A DNA stretch of 37,124 nt from a virus. The position numbers and the translations under genes were made by a program. Positions within the stretch are counted from its first letter, which is position 1; each line of letters starts with the position of its first letter. The stretch spans positions 1 through 37,124 of the IMG/VR virus record IMGVR_UViG_3300044971_000040; one strand, 5' to 3'. Positions 27,801 to 36,710 of this stretch are shown here, piece after piece. The notes below the pieces were generated by a model, which searched no databases, was not told the origin of the DNA, and saw only the letters and a program-made list of their open reading frames with translations.

Positions 27801-28544
27801 TCAACCTATTGGGGGGGGTGTAGGTGTGAAATAAGGGCTGAGTGCAGGGTTCATGACTGTCGCCCCGCCTGGCGTTATGCCTCCCCCACCTTGCGGGGTC
27901 AACAAACTTGACAATGTTAGAGCATTTCCGATATTGCCATAAGCGCCAGCCATTGCGTTAGCCGCACCCACTTGACCCGCACCCAAAGCAGAAGCGCCAC
28001 CAATACCCAACTGGCTCAATGCGTTTGCAGTGTTTGTGCCTAAAGTGTTGGTTTGAGACTGAGCCGTTTGACCGATACCCGCAAGGCTTGCCAATCTGTT
28101 ATAAATGTTTGACTGTTGGTTTTGGTAATTGGTAAAAGCCTGTTGTGCGCCTGACTTAGCATATTCTTGAGCAAACCTTTGTCGTGCCAAATCTACATTA
28201 GAGCCACCACCGCCAACATTCATGGCTTGACCAGTAGCACCCAATCCTTGCTGAAGCATAAATTGGTAACTTGGGTCTAAGTTTTTTATCAGATCGGCAG
28301 ATGTAAATTCCTTCGTGAACTGAGGCAACATCGTATTGATCTGATTTAATGCCCCATAACCAGCTTCACGATAAGGTGCTTGCTGTGCATTAAGGATGTC
28401 AAACATCTCACGCTGTTGTTTGGCAGCGTCTGAAGTTGCTTCATATTGAAGTTGAGAAGCACTTTCTGCGGCTTTAGCTTGTTTTCTTGACCCCATGTAA
28501 CCCAATAGGGCTGATCCACCAATTGCTACTGCTACAAAAGTCAT
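27801..28544 (-). CDS. DNA transfer protein, P22 gp7-like
   Basis: 247 aa; P22 gp7 is 229. N-terminal small hydrophobic glycine-rich segment (AVAIGGSALLGYMGSRKQAKAAE), then a Gln/Ala-rich helical body with REAGYGALNQINTML and DPSYQFMLQQGLGA, a segment common in this family, and a Gly/Pro/Ala-rich end. Precedes the gp20-like and gp16-like genes. Ejected with DNA in P22. Ribosome site GGGGAATAAT. Confidence 0.85.
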   Translation of the reverse strand: MTFVAVAIGGSALLGYMGSRKQAKAAESASQLQYEATSDAAKQQREMFDILNAQQAPYREAGYGALNQINTMLPQFTKEFTSADLIKNLDPSYQFMLQQGLGATGQAMNVGGGGSNVDLARQRFAQEYAKSGAQQAFTNYQNQQSNIYNRLASLAGIGQTAQSQTNTLGTNTANALSQLGIGGASALGAGQVGAANAMAGAYGNIGNALTLSSLLTPQGGGGITPGGATVMNPALSPYFTPTPPPIG

Positions 28545-28545
28545 A

Positions 28546-28989
28546 TTATTCCCCTTCAGTTCTTAATTTTTTGATTTCATTATTGGCATCAAAAAGTGCG
28601 GTTGTATCTGGCTCAATCAATTCAGCTTCGATTTCATCAAGATCGGTTTTATCTGTTTTGTGAATGGTGATGCCAATCGCATCTGTCACAGCCAAAGTCA
28701 CCCGTTTCGTGCCAGGCTTGGATTCAACAACATCCCCTGCCTGAAGCCTTTTCATTCCGCTTTCTGTCCATGCGATTATCTCGCCTTTTGCACATAAAAA
28801 AAAGTGGGGTTCTTTATGAACTTTGCCAACAATTAAAGTGCCAGCGGGTCGAAAGACTTTCCGCAAATACATACCTGGGCTGAACTGGTGTTCTGTCGTT
28901 AATTCAGCCTGTGGCATTGATGCCATTTCCGCTTGGAGGCGCTCAACTTGCTCACGGGATACATGGTTTGGCAAATCTAAATCGTTCAA
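28546..28989 (-). CDS. Cupin-like virion-region protein, TTG start
   Basis: 147 aa from TTG (MNDLDLPNHVSREQVERL). GGGAGG lies 6 nt upstream of the TTG, while the first ATG (codon 22) has no such site. Residues ~42-110 read as a cupin barrel: YLRKVFRPAGTLIVGKVHKEPHFFLCAKGEI then MKRLQAGDVVESKPGTKRV, with His58/His62 as possible metal ligands. A phage family with this look sits between gp10 and gp7 genes in related genomes. Function unknown; possibly assembly. Confidence 0.75.
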   Translation of the reverse strand: MNDLDLPNHVSREQVERLQAEMASMPQAELTTEHQFSPGMYLRKVFRPAGTLIVGKVHKEPHFFLCAKGEIIAWTESGMKRLQAGDVVESKPGTKRVTLAVTDAIGITIHKTDKTDLDEIEAELIEPDTTALFDANNEIKKLRTEGE

Positions 28990-29249
28990 AATGTGCCTCC
29001 CTTGACCCCATTCAGGGCGGTGAAATCGGTAAATTTACCCGCTGCGGGGGTAGTCAATCCAATGGTGGAACTGTTAATAATCACATTATTGATCGTGCCG
29101 CCATTAATGTTTGTGTTGGCTGCGTTAAAAGTAATCACATTCGGATTCATCAACCACTGCAACCATGCTTGAGATGGGCGACCTGTGCTTTCATCCAAAA
29201 ACGCTGCATAGGGGATGTTAATGTTGGCATTTGGAATTGCCGTAGCCAT
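28986..29249 (-). CDS. Small fibre-like/tail protein
   Basis: 87 aa. N-terminal IPNANINIPYAAFLDESTGRPS-QAWLQWL, then a Thr/Asn/Ile-rich part, then TTPAAGKFTDFTALNGVKGGTF, which resembles the end of the long fibre gene (TTASTGKFTTIDFN; VLGGTF). The domain order W-x2-WL then fibre repeat is common next to gp10. Probably a short tail-tip protein; it could be the tail needle's replacement, but this is speculative. Overlaps gp10 stop (TAATG). Confidence 0.7.
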   Translation of the reverse strand: MATAIPNANINIPYAAFLDESTGRPSQAWLQWLMNPNVITFNAANTNINGGTINNVIINSSTIGLTTPAAGKFTDFTALNGVKGGTF

Positions 29250-30727
29250 TAGTTATCCCCTGCGCTTGCTTTAAGGTTTGCAGACACAATAACCGCCTTG
29301 ATGGGGTCAGTCAGCACCACCTCAAAGATTCTGTCCCTAGACCATCCCAAACGCCTCCAAATGGCTCGGTTTAAGTATTGACCAATCTTGCCAATAGTCA
29401 CCCAATGCTCGTTTGAAAATGTAGAGCCGCCATCGTTTGACCATCTCAGCATGGCTTGTGGGTCTTGGCCTTGACCTAAGTTGAGACCAACGCCAGGCTG
29501 AAATTGTATTTGGAATTCTTCAAAATACTGTCTTTGTAAGTCAGTAGTCAGGTGCTTTGCTCTACGCAAACGCCTAATGGTCGCACCATCATCGGTGTAA
29601 ACCTCATTCTCTAAACTGTACAGCTTGCCGTTCTCGTAGTCGCCTACGATGTACATATTATTGAAGTAAGCACCGCAGTTGGAACGATGGCGCTTATAGA
29701 CAGCGTTGGCAGAATCCCAATAAAGCCATTTGTGCCATGACTTTGTGGATAAGTCATAAACCCATGTGAGGCCATACTCACCCACAGATGGGAAAGTCAC
29801 CACATACATTTCGTGACCTTCGATCTGATAGGTATAGGCAACGGCATCCGACACCACTTGGTTAAGCAAAGATTGCTCAACAGCATGGGTGGAAATCTTC
29901 TGCCAAGCATAACCCTGCATCATCTCGATGGTTGAGTTACCCCTTGTGTCTTTTGCCACAATCACAAAAGAGTCGGCAAATCTAGCGACAGAGTATTTAG
30001 CGCCACATCCAGTTTGGCTAAACGTGCCAGGCACTCGTTGGAAAGGGAAAGTCGTGATGCCAGCAATCACGTTTCCAACATCTGTCCAAACCTCGGTGGT
30101 GGTCTCGCCCATCAAATAGACTTGTCTGCGGTCTGCAATCAGCGTTACCAGTAGGTCTGATGAGCCATCAGAAGTGCCGTAAAGCGCCTGAGTGGATAGT
30201 CTTGAGCCTAGATCAGTACAAGCCCAATTCTGTGAGTTTGGCTCGTTATAGATGTTGTAGTTATCGATCACATCTACTACAGTAGCACCTTGCCACGGGC
30301 CATCGGTGCTTGGCAGTTGTGTAAATGTGTTTGTGGAAACAACCCATGTGTAGCGGTTTGGGCCATCCACAATGTAGGCAATCAAACCATCAGAATTGGT
30401 GATGTTGTCAGAAATGGAAACTTGACCCGTTGTGGTGGTCAATGTGCCGATCTGGGTCGCCACCATTGAAAGGTTGACTTGGTAAACAATGTTTCCCGCC
30501 ACTGCAATCAGGATTTGACCACCCGACATGGTGTAAAGCCCACGAACTTGTGCGTCAAGTAATTGGGTTCTCAGAGTCAGACCTGGCGTTGGATACAGCG
30601 CCACAATCCCTCTTTCACCAGGCTGTTTGGTTACATCAATCTCAGCAAAAAAATTGATGCACTCCTGATCGTCTTGGTAAATCGATGGGGCGGTGTAGGA
30701 TGTGCCGACAAAGCCAAAGTCTGCCAT
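29249..30727 (-). CDS. Tail hub/packaged DNA stabilisation protein, P22 gp10-like
   Basis: 492 aa; P22 gp10 is 472. Family marks: GFVGTSYTAPSIYQDDQECINFFAE near the start, YPTPGLT, then IVDGPNRYTW, a beta-propeller-like set of strands (ADRRQVYLMGETTTEVW; FPFQRVPGTFSQTGC), HKWLYWD, and a C-terminal RRLGWSRDRIFEV. It plugs the portal after packaging. Encoded after gp4-like, as in P22. Start overlaps the gp4-like stop (TAATG). Confidence 0.92.
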   Translation of the reverse strand: MADFGFVGTSYTAPSIYQDDQECINFFAEIDVTKQPGERGIVALYPTPGLTLRTQLLDAQVRGLYTMSGGQILIAVAGNIVYQVNLSMVATQIGTLTTTTGQVSISDNITNSDGLIAYIVDGPNRYTWVVSTNTFTQLPSTDGPWQGATVVDVIDNYNIYNEPNSQNWACTDLGSRLSTQALYGTSDGSSDLLVTLIADRRQVYLMGETTTEVWTDVGNVIAGITTFPFQRVPGTFSQTGCGAKYSVARFADSFVIVAKDTRGNSTIEMMQGYAWQKISTHAVEQSLLNQVVSDAVAYTYQIEGHEMYVVTFPSVGEYGLTWVYDLSTKSWHKWLYWDSANAVYKRHRSNCGAYFNNMYIVGDYENGKLYSLENEVYTDDGATIRRLRRAKHLTTDLQRQYFEEFQIQFQPGVGLNLGQGQDPQAMLRWSNDGGSTFSNEHWVTIGKIGQYLNRAIWRRLGWSRDRIFEVVLTDPIKAVIVSANLKASAGDN

Positions 30728-31701
30728 TATCTAAAGCCTCCATCCATGATGAAGCCAGCGTCTTTAGCACGACCCACCATCAGACTGTCAGGGTATCGTG
30801 CAATCTGTACAGGGCGCATATTGGTGCGCTTGATTGTTGCCTTGCCTTGTGCAGCATAGGCGTTGATGATGCCAATAGATACTTGGTTCACCTTGCCAAA
30901 CATGGGCAACAGTCTCTCAGCCAAGCACCACCGCAAAGCCATGTTGTAACCTTGTGGCAGTTGGATGGTGTCGTTCAGGCTGTTAAATTCCCTGAAGATT
31001 GTCTGAGTAAACAAGTGCAACTCGCCCTGAGATGGGTTGGGGTAAACATAAATTGTTCCCAACAACTCTGAGGGTTGGTAGTAAATGCCTTTAGCCCAAG
31101 GGCCGTTCAATTGCTTGATGCCAATCGATTCGTATTCTTCAAGGCTGAACACTGTTAAGGGATAGTCTAAGTAGCCACCCGCAATGTTTGAGCCGCCTTG
31201 CATGGTTGCCACACGAACAAAGCCTGATTCAATCGTCAGAGGGCGCTCATAGTAGGCTGTAATCGTTGTGCTAGACGCTGTTTGGCTTGGACTGACAGTG
31301 TATGTGCCACCCTCGTTCACATTGCCACCAGCGCCCGTTTGGAACGCCACAATGCGAGTGCCTGGCGTTATGCCTGTGCCACTCAGCGTCATGCCAATAT
31401 TGATGCCACCCGCAGTCACGCCATTAGCGGGGACTGTCAAAATATTGCCCGCAATTGAGCCTGTAAATGTAGCGCCCATCTGACCGCTTGGGCCAATGGT
31501 GTACTGAACTTGGTTTTGGGTGGTTTGGAAAATGATCTCTGATCGATAGAAAACCATCATGTTTTCATTTGACCATTGGGCGATCATGTCGTTGAGCATA
31601 TCCAGACCATCTTGCGCCTCATCAGCCGTTGGCACTTCACCAGCGGCAATTGCGCCAATGTCTTTCATGGCTCTGGTGATAATGTCAATTGGCTGAGTCA
31701 T
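30727..31701 (-). CDS. Head-completion/tail accessory factor, P22 gp4-like, with insertion
   Basis: 324 aa; P22 gp4 is 166. Family parts: N-terminal [37 protein letters not shown], then [40 protein letters not shown] and [19 protein letters not shown]. Residues ~76-151 are a Gly/Thr-rich beta module ([10 protein letters not shown]...[21 protein letters not shown]) inserted between [13 protein letters not shown] and [12 protein letters not shown]. It binds the portal ring first after packaging. Ribosome site AAGGATAAGAA. Confidence 0.88.
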   Translation of the reverse strand: MTQPIDIITRAMKDIGAIAAGEVPTADEAQDGLDMLNDMIAQWSNENMMVFYRSEIIFQTTQNQVQYTIGPSGQMGATFTGSIAGNILTVPANGVTAGGINIGMTLSGTGITPGTRIVAFQTGAGGNVNEGGTYTVSPSQTASSTTITAYYERPLTIESGFVRVATMQGGSNIAGGYLDYPLTVFSLEEYESIGIKQLNGPWAKGIYYQPSELLGTIYVYPNPSQGELHLFTQTIFREFNSLNDTIQLPQGYNMALRWCLAERLLPMFGKVNQVSIGIINAYAAQGKATIKRTNMRPVQIARYPDSLMVGRAKDAGFIMDGGFR

Positions 31702-31710
31702 TTCTTATCC

Positions 31711-31965
31711 TTAATCGGTAAGTCTAGCGGCTTCTTGGGCAGCTTGGTAGGCGGCAATCACTTCTGCGGTGTGAATAGATGCACAAATGGCTTGCACTTT
31801 GGCATCTTCAGCACTGTAGTCAGCGCCTGGCACAACAATGTGGCGGTGAAATTGGCTAGTAATTTCCACGCCATCTTCTTTGATAGCGGTCTTAGTGCGA
31901 ACTTGAATACAGCCGTTTTCGACAACTTCAATCAAATCGACAGATATAACTTTTTCAAGTTGCAT
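31711..31965 (-). CDS. Small hypothetical protein
   Basis: 84 aa. MQLEKVISVDLIEVVENGCIQVRT-x-TAIKEDG then FHRHIVVPGADYSAEDAKVQAICASIHTAEVIAAYQAAQ. The strand-rich first half with VRT-x-T...DG...S-x-FHRH-x-(I/V)-x-PGDD-like turn is a very common phage protein beside fibre genes, where it is called hypothetical. GGAG-TATAAAA precedes the ATG. Function unknown. Confidence 0.8.
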   Translation of the reverse strand: MQLEKVISVDLIEVVENGCIQVRTKTAIKEDGVEITSQFHRHIVVPGADYSAEDAKVQAICASIHTAEVIAAYQAAQEAARLTD

Positions 31966-32004
31966 TTTTATACTCCAATTAAACAGTAAACATTTCGGTC
32001 AAAT

Positions 32005-32325
32005 TTACAACCAAGGTAATGAATTAACAACAATTGTCGGTTCTTTTTTTATTTGCAATGTTCGGTCAATTTCTTTTTTTAAATTTTCAATTTTTTCTGC
32101 ACCCATTGCATCAAAAACCCAGTCCAACACACGATCTTCAGTCAATTGTTCATAAGCAACAAAATATCTGGAAGCAGAAAAATTAACATATTGCGTACCA
32201 GTCATTTTTGCGGAATTAGTTTCATTTTTTCCAGTAATTGACCAATCAACATTAAAAACAACATTTGGTTTTTCATCCAACACTGGATAACAAGTCATTT
32301 TTTCAATTTTCCAAACATATTCCAT
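32005..32325 (-). CDS. DUF7936-like small protein, paralogue of 3,191-3,466
   Basis: 106 aa, MEYVWKIEKMTCYPVLDEK... The start at 32,325 has GAGGCGCAAC upstream; the ATG four codons earlier has none. VWKIEKM, then VVFNVDWSITGKNE, a central aromatic part, LTEDRVLDWVFDAMG and a C-terminus ending in SLPWL. The TE-x2-V-x2-WV pattern and Pro-rich end are shared with the 91-aa protein at 3,191-3,466. Both lie next to spike genes. Function unknown. Confidence 0.75.
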   Translation of the reverse strand: MEYVWKIEKMTCYPVLDEKPNVVFNVDWSITGKNETNSAKMTGTQYVNFSASRYFVAYEQLTEDRVLDWVFDAMGAEKIENLKKEIDRTLQIKKEPTIVVNSLPWL

Positions 32326-32352
32326 GTTGCGCCTCATTAAACAATTGTGTTA

Positions 32353-33684
32353 TTAAAAGTTGTAAGTCTTTATGTACAACCAGTGGCAATCAGCCGCAGA
32401 ACCGCTTGATTGTGTTACTTGAATGTTTTGGCCTGAAACGCTGAATGTCAATCCACTAACTGAATTGTTAAGCAACACAGGAGTAGCGCCAACAGCACCA
32501 CTTTGAGAAACAGTTACTGTTCCAACAGAACTTGATCCGCTAAACCATACTCGCACATTGGCTGTGAAATCTTCGCCAGTTGGAACTGTGAAAATTGTTG
32601 TAGCAGTTGCAGTTGGGCAACTAACTATCCCGTTTCTTGCATAAGCAATATCGTTTGTTGTTCTTACTCTTGCATCAGGCGCATAAACAATAGTTTGGTA
32701 ATCTGCCGCCCCAGTAGGCAGCCAATCAGTGAGAGTGACAAACGCATTTGTTCTTACTTCAATGCAATTAGCTGGAACATAATCAAATCTTGGGTCACTT
32801 AACACACCACCAACTGCACTACCAGCAAAAATAATCGCCTTGTTGTAATTTACGTCAAGGTTGAAAAAGCAATCACGCACAATCAATTCAATTTGTGCGC
32901 CACCTAAAGCTGTGTAGTTGCCAGCAACCAAAGAACCAAGGTTGGGGCTTACGTTGCCATTTTGCTCAAACCAACACGATTGATAAACTACATTCTTAAT
33001 TATGCCACCTGTGCCTGGCAACAAAAACGAGCCGTGTTTTAAATTGCTTTCAAAAATACAACTTGTAAATGTTAAGCCATATCCAGTAGTAATTTCAGCG
33101 CCAACATTTACGTTGTCAGAAAATACGCAAGAATCAAAATGTATAGTAGTTGGAAAAGATATGCCAGTTGGGTCTAAGCACAACATTCCGTTATAGCAAC
33201 CAGTGGCAAAAACACGCCTAAAGTTAGATTTAAGCATTTGGCCCACACGAATACCAACACCCGATGTGCCAGTAAAGTTTTGCACATATATGGTGTCAAC
33301 AGTAACAGCACAAGAATCAACATCACCAAAATACAATCCAGTAGCATTTGTGGTGCTTGCACCGTCAACCTTGAACCCTTGCAAATAAGTTGGATAAGGG
33401 GCATTAACGCCCCCGTAGTGAATTGACATAACCTTCGTCACTGCGGATGAAGGTTTAATAATCGAATCCAATGCACTTTCACCAATGATTTGGGAACAAC
33501 GAGGTGTCAGTGTTGCAGTTGTTTTGTATGTGCCTTTTGGCAAAAATACAGTTTTACCAACTTGGTTCATTGCGTTTTGCAGCGCAACGGTATCGTCAGC
33601 AACTCCATCACCAACAGCACCAAAGTCAAATACGTTGACGACAGCGCCGTCAATCATGGAGTAAGTTACTTTTGTCAACGGCAT
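32353..33684 (-). CDS. Tailspike-like beta-helix protein without adaptor
   Basis: 443 aa. Starts MPLTKVTYSMIDGAVVNVFD then FGAVGDGVADDTVALQNAM, the classic opening of pectate-lyase-type beta-helix proteins of phage tails, preceded by only a short anchor. About 300 residues of beta-helix turns follow (FRRVFATGCYNGMLCLD; VVYQSCWFEQNGN), then a compact C-terminal domain. It lacks the long MAVNLSPVGG adaptor found on the other two spikes, so it must attach differently, perhaps through another fibre. Ribosome site GAGGATAAAAA. Probable polysaccharide binding or cleavage. Confidence 0.85.
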   Translation of the reverse strand: MPLTKVTYSMIDGAVVNVFDFGAVGDGVADDTVALQNAMNQVGKTVFLPKGTYKTTATLTPRCSQIIGESALDSIIKPSSAVTKVMSIHYGGVNAPYPTYLQGFKVDGASTTNATGLYFGDVDSCAVTVDTIYVQNFTGTSGVGIRVGQMLKSNFRRVFATGCYNGMLCLDPTGISFPTTIHFDSCVFSDNVNVGAEITTGYGLTFTSCIFESNLKHGSFLLPGTGGIIKNVVYQSCWFEQNGNVSPNLGSLVAGNYTALGGAQIELIVRDCFFNLDVNYNKAIIFAGSAVGGVLSDPRFDYVPANCIEVRTNAFVTLTDWLPTGAADYQTIVYAPDARVRTTNDIAYARNGIVSCPTATATTIFTVPTGEDFTANVRVWFSGSSSVGTVTVSQSGAVGATPVLLNNSVSGLTFSVSGQNIQVTQSSGSAADCHWLYIKTYNF

Positions 33685-33686
33685 TT

Positions 33687-34134
33687 TTTATCCTCAAACA
33701 AAATAAATTACTGAACCGCGAATTACAGAGGCAGAATATGCTGCGTTAGTATTGTTTGACCCACCAGCGGCATTTCTAAAACTAACTGTTGTTGCGCCAC
33801 TTATTAAAAGATTCAATGCGTTTGCATAGGTTGTATAAGTAATGAATCCACCGCAAACACCTTGAGCTGCGGCAGATGCACTAAAGGGCAACCCCCCTAA
33901 TGATTGAACGCTAGCATTAGCCGTAACTGGAAAAGTTATGTCAAAAGCAGCCGTCACTTGTCGGCCAATTTTTGTGTAAGTGCAATTACCGACTGTGAAT
34001 GAAAGACCTGCACCAGACGCATCCGTAGGCGTCCAAGTACCTTCTTCATAGTCAGCCAGCAACTCGCTTGTGCCTGTGCCAGCGGTGGCAGAAAAGTCGA
34101 TGCCTTTGCCAGATGTGCCGATGACTAGGTTGCC
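33687..34134. repeat. Diverged ~448-bp direct repeat, copy 2 (fibre tip)
   Basis: Same orientation and length as bases 1-448. See copy 1. Substitutions are spread along the repeat and many are at third codon positions, so the copies are not a recent assembly artefact. Confidence 0.9.
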
Positions 34135-34479
34135 GTTTGGCAACACCTGATCGCCGCCAGTTGTCCAATATGCGCGGGTTGCGCTGTTGGTGACATCACG
34201 AACTGCAAATGCGCCAGTTGGAATATCAAAATACCCAAACTGACCACCCGATGCCAATCGGTACGCAACACCACCTGTGCTGGTGTTGGTTATGTCTACG
34301 TTTGTAAAGTCAGTAGCAGCACTTGTCGCTGTAACACTTAACGCACTGACCGCACGGCCAGCAGTCAAGTTAGCAACGCTTACTTTTACAGTTGTGCTAC
34401 TTTGAACAATCGGCAGAACCTCTGTACCCGCAAGCGGTGTGGTTGATGCCGTTAGCGCGGAGATTTTTAAATCAGCCAT
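33694..34479 (-). CDS. Tail fibre protein with duplicated tip domain
   Basis: 261 aa, MADLKISALTASTTPLAG... A short N-terminal region (LPIVQSSTTVKVSVANLTAGR), a linker, and from about residue 118 the same tip as the fibre at 8-1,177: NLVIGTSGKGIDFSATAG, DYEEGTWTPTD, then CTYTKIGRQVTAAFDITFPVTANAS. Tip residues differ at only a few places. The shaft is much shorter than in the other copy. Ribosome site AAAGGATTAGAAA. Sits between two spikes. Confidence 0.85.
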   Translation of the reverse strand: MADLKISALTASTTPLAGTEVLPIVQSSTTVKVSVANLTAGRAVSALSVTATSAATDFTNVDITNTSTGGVAYRLASGGQFGYFDIPTGAFAVRDVTNSATRAYWTTGGDQVLPNGNLVIGTSGKGIDFSATAGTGTSELLADYEEGTWTPTDASGAGLSFTVGNCTYTKIGRQVTAAFDITFPVTANASVQSLGGLPFSASAAAQGVCGGFITYTTYANALNLLISGATTVSFRNAAGGSNNTNAAYSASVIRGSVIYFV

Positions 34480-34494
34480 TTTCTAATCCTTTAA

Positions 34495-36540
34495 TTACAG
34501 AGGTCGTACCACAGAATAATTGATGAAAGGCCCTGTAAAAGTTGGCGCTTTAAGCATCAAAAACCCGCCGTTATCTGTGCAAGTTACAGTTGTATCAACT
34601 GTTAAGCCTGCCGCAGTAGGAGCATAAAGCCTCCAGACGCCAGCATCATTGTCAAAAAACACAAGATACGTTTTCTGCCAGCTTGCAAGCAAATGGTCAA
34701 TCCTTACCCGCCATAAAAGCGCAGTAAACCCATCGTTTACAAACTGAGTTGTAAATTCAAACGATCCAGAGTTATTGACAAGCGTTTGGTATGGGTTGTT
34801 GTTTCCAGTGGTTATGCCGTTTCTAAAACGGCCACCATAAGCTGTGGCAATCAATCCATTGGTGTTGCGGTTGTCTAAAGACCGAACTGGCCCGTTGTAT
34901 GCGCTTGTATTGGCATCAATTTCATAGTTTGGCGTGCCCAAGCACATATTTGGCAGACCGCTAAACGACAACGGGTAAAGCGGGTCGCTATTGCAATTGA
35001 TGATTTCGCCAAAAATGTTATTGATTGCTGTATTGGTAATACCGCCGTCAAAGTAGGAGCTGATAAAAGTTGCGTTTGAGTACGCATTATTACCTAAAGT
35101 AGATACGATGTGCTGCGTTGAAGCACCATAGAACCAGCAGTTTGTTATAAACAAACGTCTAGCAATGGCTGAAAATTTCAAGTTGCACGTTGAGTTGTTT
35201 TCAAGATAAACAGTGTCCAAGTACAGAACTGTACTTTCTGAAATCAACTCAATACCAATACCGCAACCTTCAGCAGAACTACTTTCAAGTTTGCCTGAGT
35301 CAACGCCGCCAATTTGCATACCAGTAGCGTAAGTGCCTACTTTAATACCTGTCATTGGCATGATGTTGGAAAATGCTGTGGTTTTAAAACCTACGCCGCC
35401 AACACCGCTTCCCAAACCACGCAAAGAAATGTTCAAAAGTTCAAGGTAGAAGCAACGAGTTAATTCAATTCCGTTAAACGAATTTTCAACTTGAATGTCT
35501 TCTAATGAACATCCGTAATTGAAGTTATGCAGCCTAATACCAATACCAAAACCATTGAGGTTCAGGTTCATAATTTCCACGTTAGCCGCCACCTGAGTTT
35601 CAGACCCTGTGGTGTTGGCTACTGGTGTAGATCCGCTTAAATAGCCAGAAATTAAACCCGTAAAAGTAGATGCGTTTGGCGTAGCCACATTGCTCTTGAT
35701 AAGGGAGTTCCCAAAATCAAGCGTAAACATTTTATTTGTAGCGTTATTGCCGAAAGGCAATATAAGCGTACTGGTAATTAGATAAGTTCTGCAAGGCGAT
35801 GTTAATGAGCCGCCATTGATTGCAATATATGTGATTGCTGCTTGAATAGCTGCGGTGTCGTTAGTTACTCCATCACCAACAGCACCAAAATCTGTAAGAC
35901 TAATTGTCTCAGCTAGTTTATTTTTAACATTAGTTGTAACAGAGTTAGTAAAAGGTGGGTCGTAAACAACTTGAGAAGAATCAATTGCGCCGCCACTCAA
36001 TGTTTGGGTTGTGGTGAACTTGACTACAGCGCCAACATGAAGCCCGTTGACAAAAGTAACAACAGTTGAGCTTGTCTCAAGATATGCATACTGTGCGCCA
36101 GGGCCGTACTGGTTTACGCCATCAACAAACACAGACAAAGTGTTTGTGCCAGGCTGGTACTCTGTGGTTGTTAGCGTAAAAACAGTCTGGTTGGCAGTAG
36201 CTGTCTGAATTTCTTGTTCAGCCAAGAAATTGATAAAGTTTGAATTGATGCCGCTGATATTGTCGTAGGTGGCAATCAATACATCGTTGCTGTCCTTCAG
36301 CACAAACTTGTATGTGATGCCGTCAGTCAACCAGATTTCACCACTGCCAGACACACGGCCAGCAGCATCCAAAACGATAGGGTTTGTCCAAGCAACAGTG
36401 CCTGCGCCGGTAGTGTAAGCAGTTTGCGGTGTAGTTGTACCAGCCGCATAGGTGTACAGCTTGCCGCCAGTCAGGACTGCGCCGGTGTTAGTGAAAAACT
36501 GGGCCGCAACGCCGCCCACGGGGGAAAGATTGACGGCCAT
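34495..36540 (-). CDS. Tailspike-like protein, adaptor plus beta-helix
   Basis: 681 aa. Adaptor residues 1-~180 match the 664-aa spike closely (MAVNLSPVGGVAAQFF; YQPGTNTLSVFVDGVNQYGPGA). Residues ~215-240, LTDFGAVGDGVTNDTAAIQAAI, open a right-handed beta-helix of ~250 residues (LNLNGFGIGIRLHNFNYGCS; YLDTVYLENNS), then a C-terminal domain with a jelly-roll look (NNSGSFEFTTQFVNDGF...WRVRIDH). Probable host-surface glycan hydrolase or receptor-binding spike. Ribosome site GGAGTGACCTAA, which includes the stop codon of the upstream 54-aa gene. Confidence 0.87.
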   Translation of the reverse strand: MAVNLSPVGGVAAQFFTNTGAVLTGGKLYTYAAGTTTPQTAYTTGAGTVAWTNPIVLDAAGRVSGSGEIWLTDGITYKFVLKDSNDVLIATYDNISGINSNFINFLAEQEIQTATANQTVFTLTTTEYQPGTNTLSVFVDGVNQYGPGAQYAYLETSSTVVTFVNGLHVGAVVKFTTTQTLSGGAIDSSQVVYDPPFTNSVTTNVKNKLAETISLTDFGAVGDGVTNDTAAIQAAITYIAINGGSLTSPCRTYLITSTLILPFGNNATNKMFTLDFGNSLIKSNVATPNASTFTGLISGYLSGSTPVANTTGSETQVAANVEIMNLNLNGFGIGIRLHNFNYGCSLEDIQVENSFNGIELTRCFYLELLNISLRGLGSGVGGVGFKTTAFSNIMPMTGIKVGTYATGMQIGGVDSGKLESSSAEGCGIGIELISESTVLYLDTVYLENNSTCNLKFSAIARRLFITNCWFYGASTQHIVSTLGNNAYSNATFISSYFDGGITNTAINNIFGEIINCNSDPLYPLSFSGLPNMCLGTPNYEIDANTSAYNGPVRSLDNRNTNGLIATAYGGRFRNGITTGNNNPYQTLVNNSGSFEFTTQFVNDGFTALLWRVRIDHLLASWQKTYLVFFDNDAGVWRLYAPTAAGLTVDTTVTCTDNGGFLMLKAPTFTGPFINYSVVRPL

Positions 36541-36545
36541 TTAGG

Positions 36546-36710
36546 TCACTCCAAAAGAATTTGTCCACCGTCCTCTTGGACGAGGTTGTCGCCAGATTCG
36601 GTGAGAAGATTGCCTACCGATGCGCCACTGTCGCGTGTGCCTGAAAACAGCGTGACAATACCCGCTAGGCCAATGGCCACCGAATTGCGAAGGGCGACAC
36701 CAAAGCTCAT
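36546..36710 (-). CDS. Small 54-aa protein
   Basis: MSFGVALRNSVAIGLAGIVT then LFSGTRDSG...NLLTESGDNLVQEDGGQILLE. A short Gly/Ala/Val N-terminus and a C-terminal Leu-Leu-x-Glu repeat-like end (LLTESGDN; ILLE), a pattern I recall from small phage tail-region proteins. The ATG overlaps the previous stop (ATGA). Translation of the other frame here yields Arg/His-rich nonsense. Function unknown. Confidence 0.7.
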   Translation of the reverse strand: MSFGVALRNSVAIGLAGIVTLFSGTRDSGASVGNLLTESGDNLVQEDGGQILLE

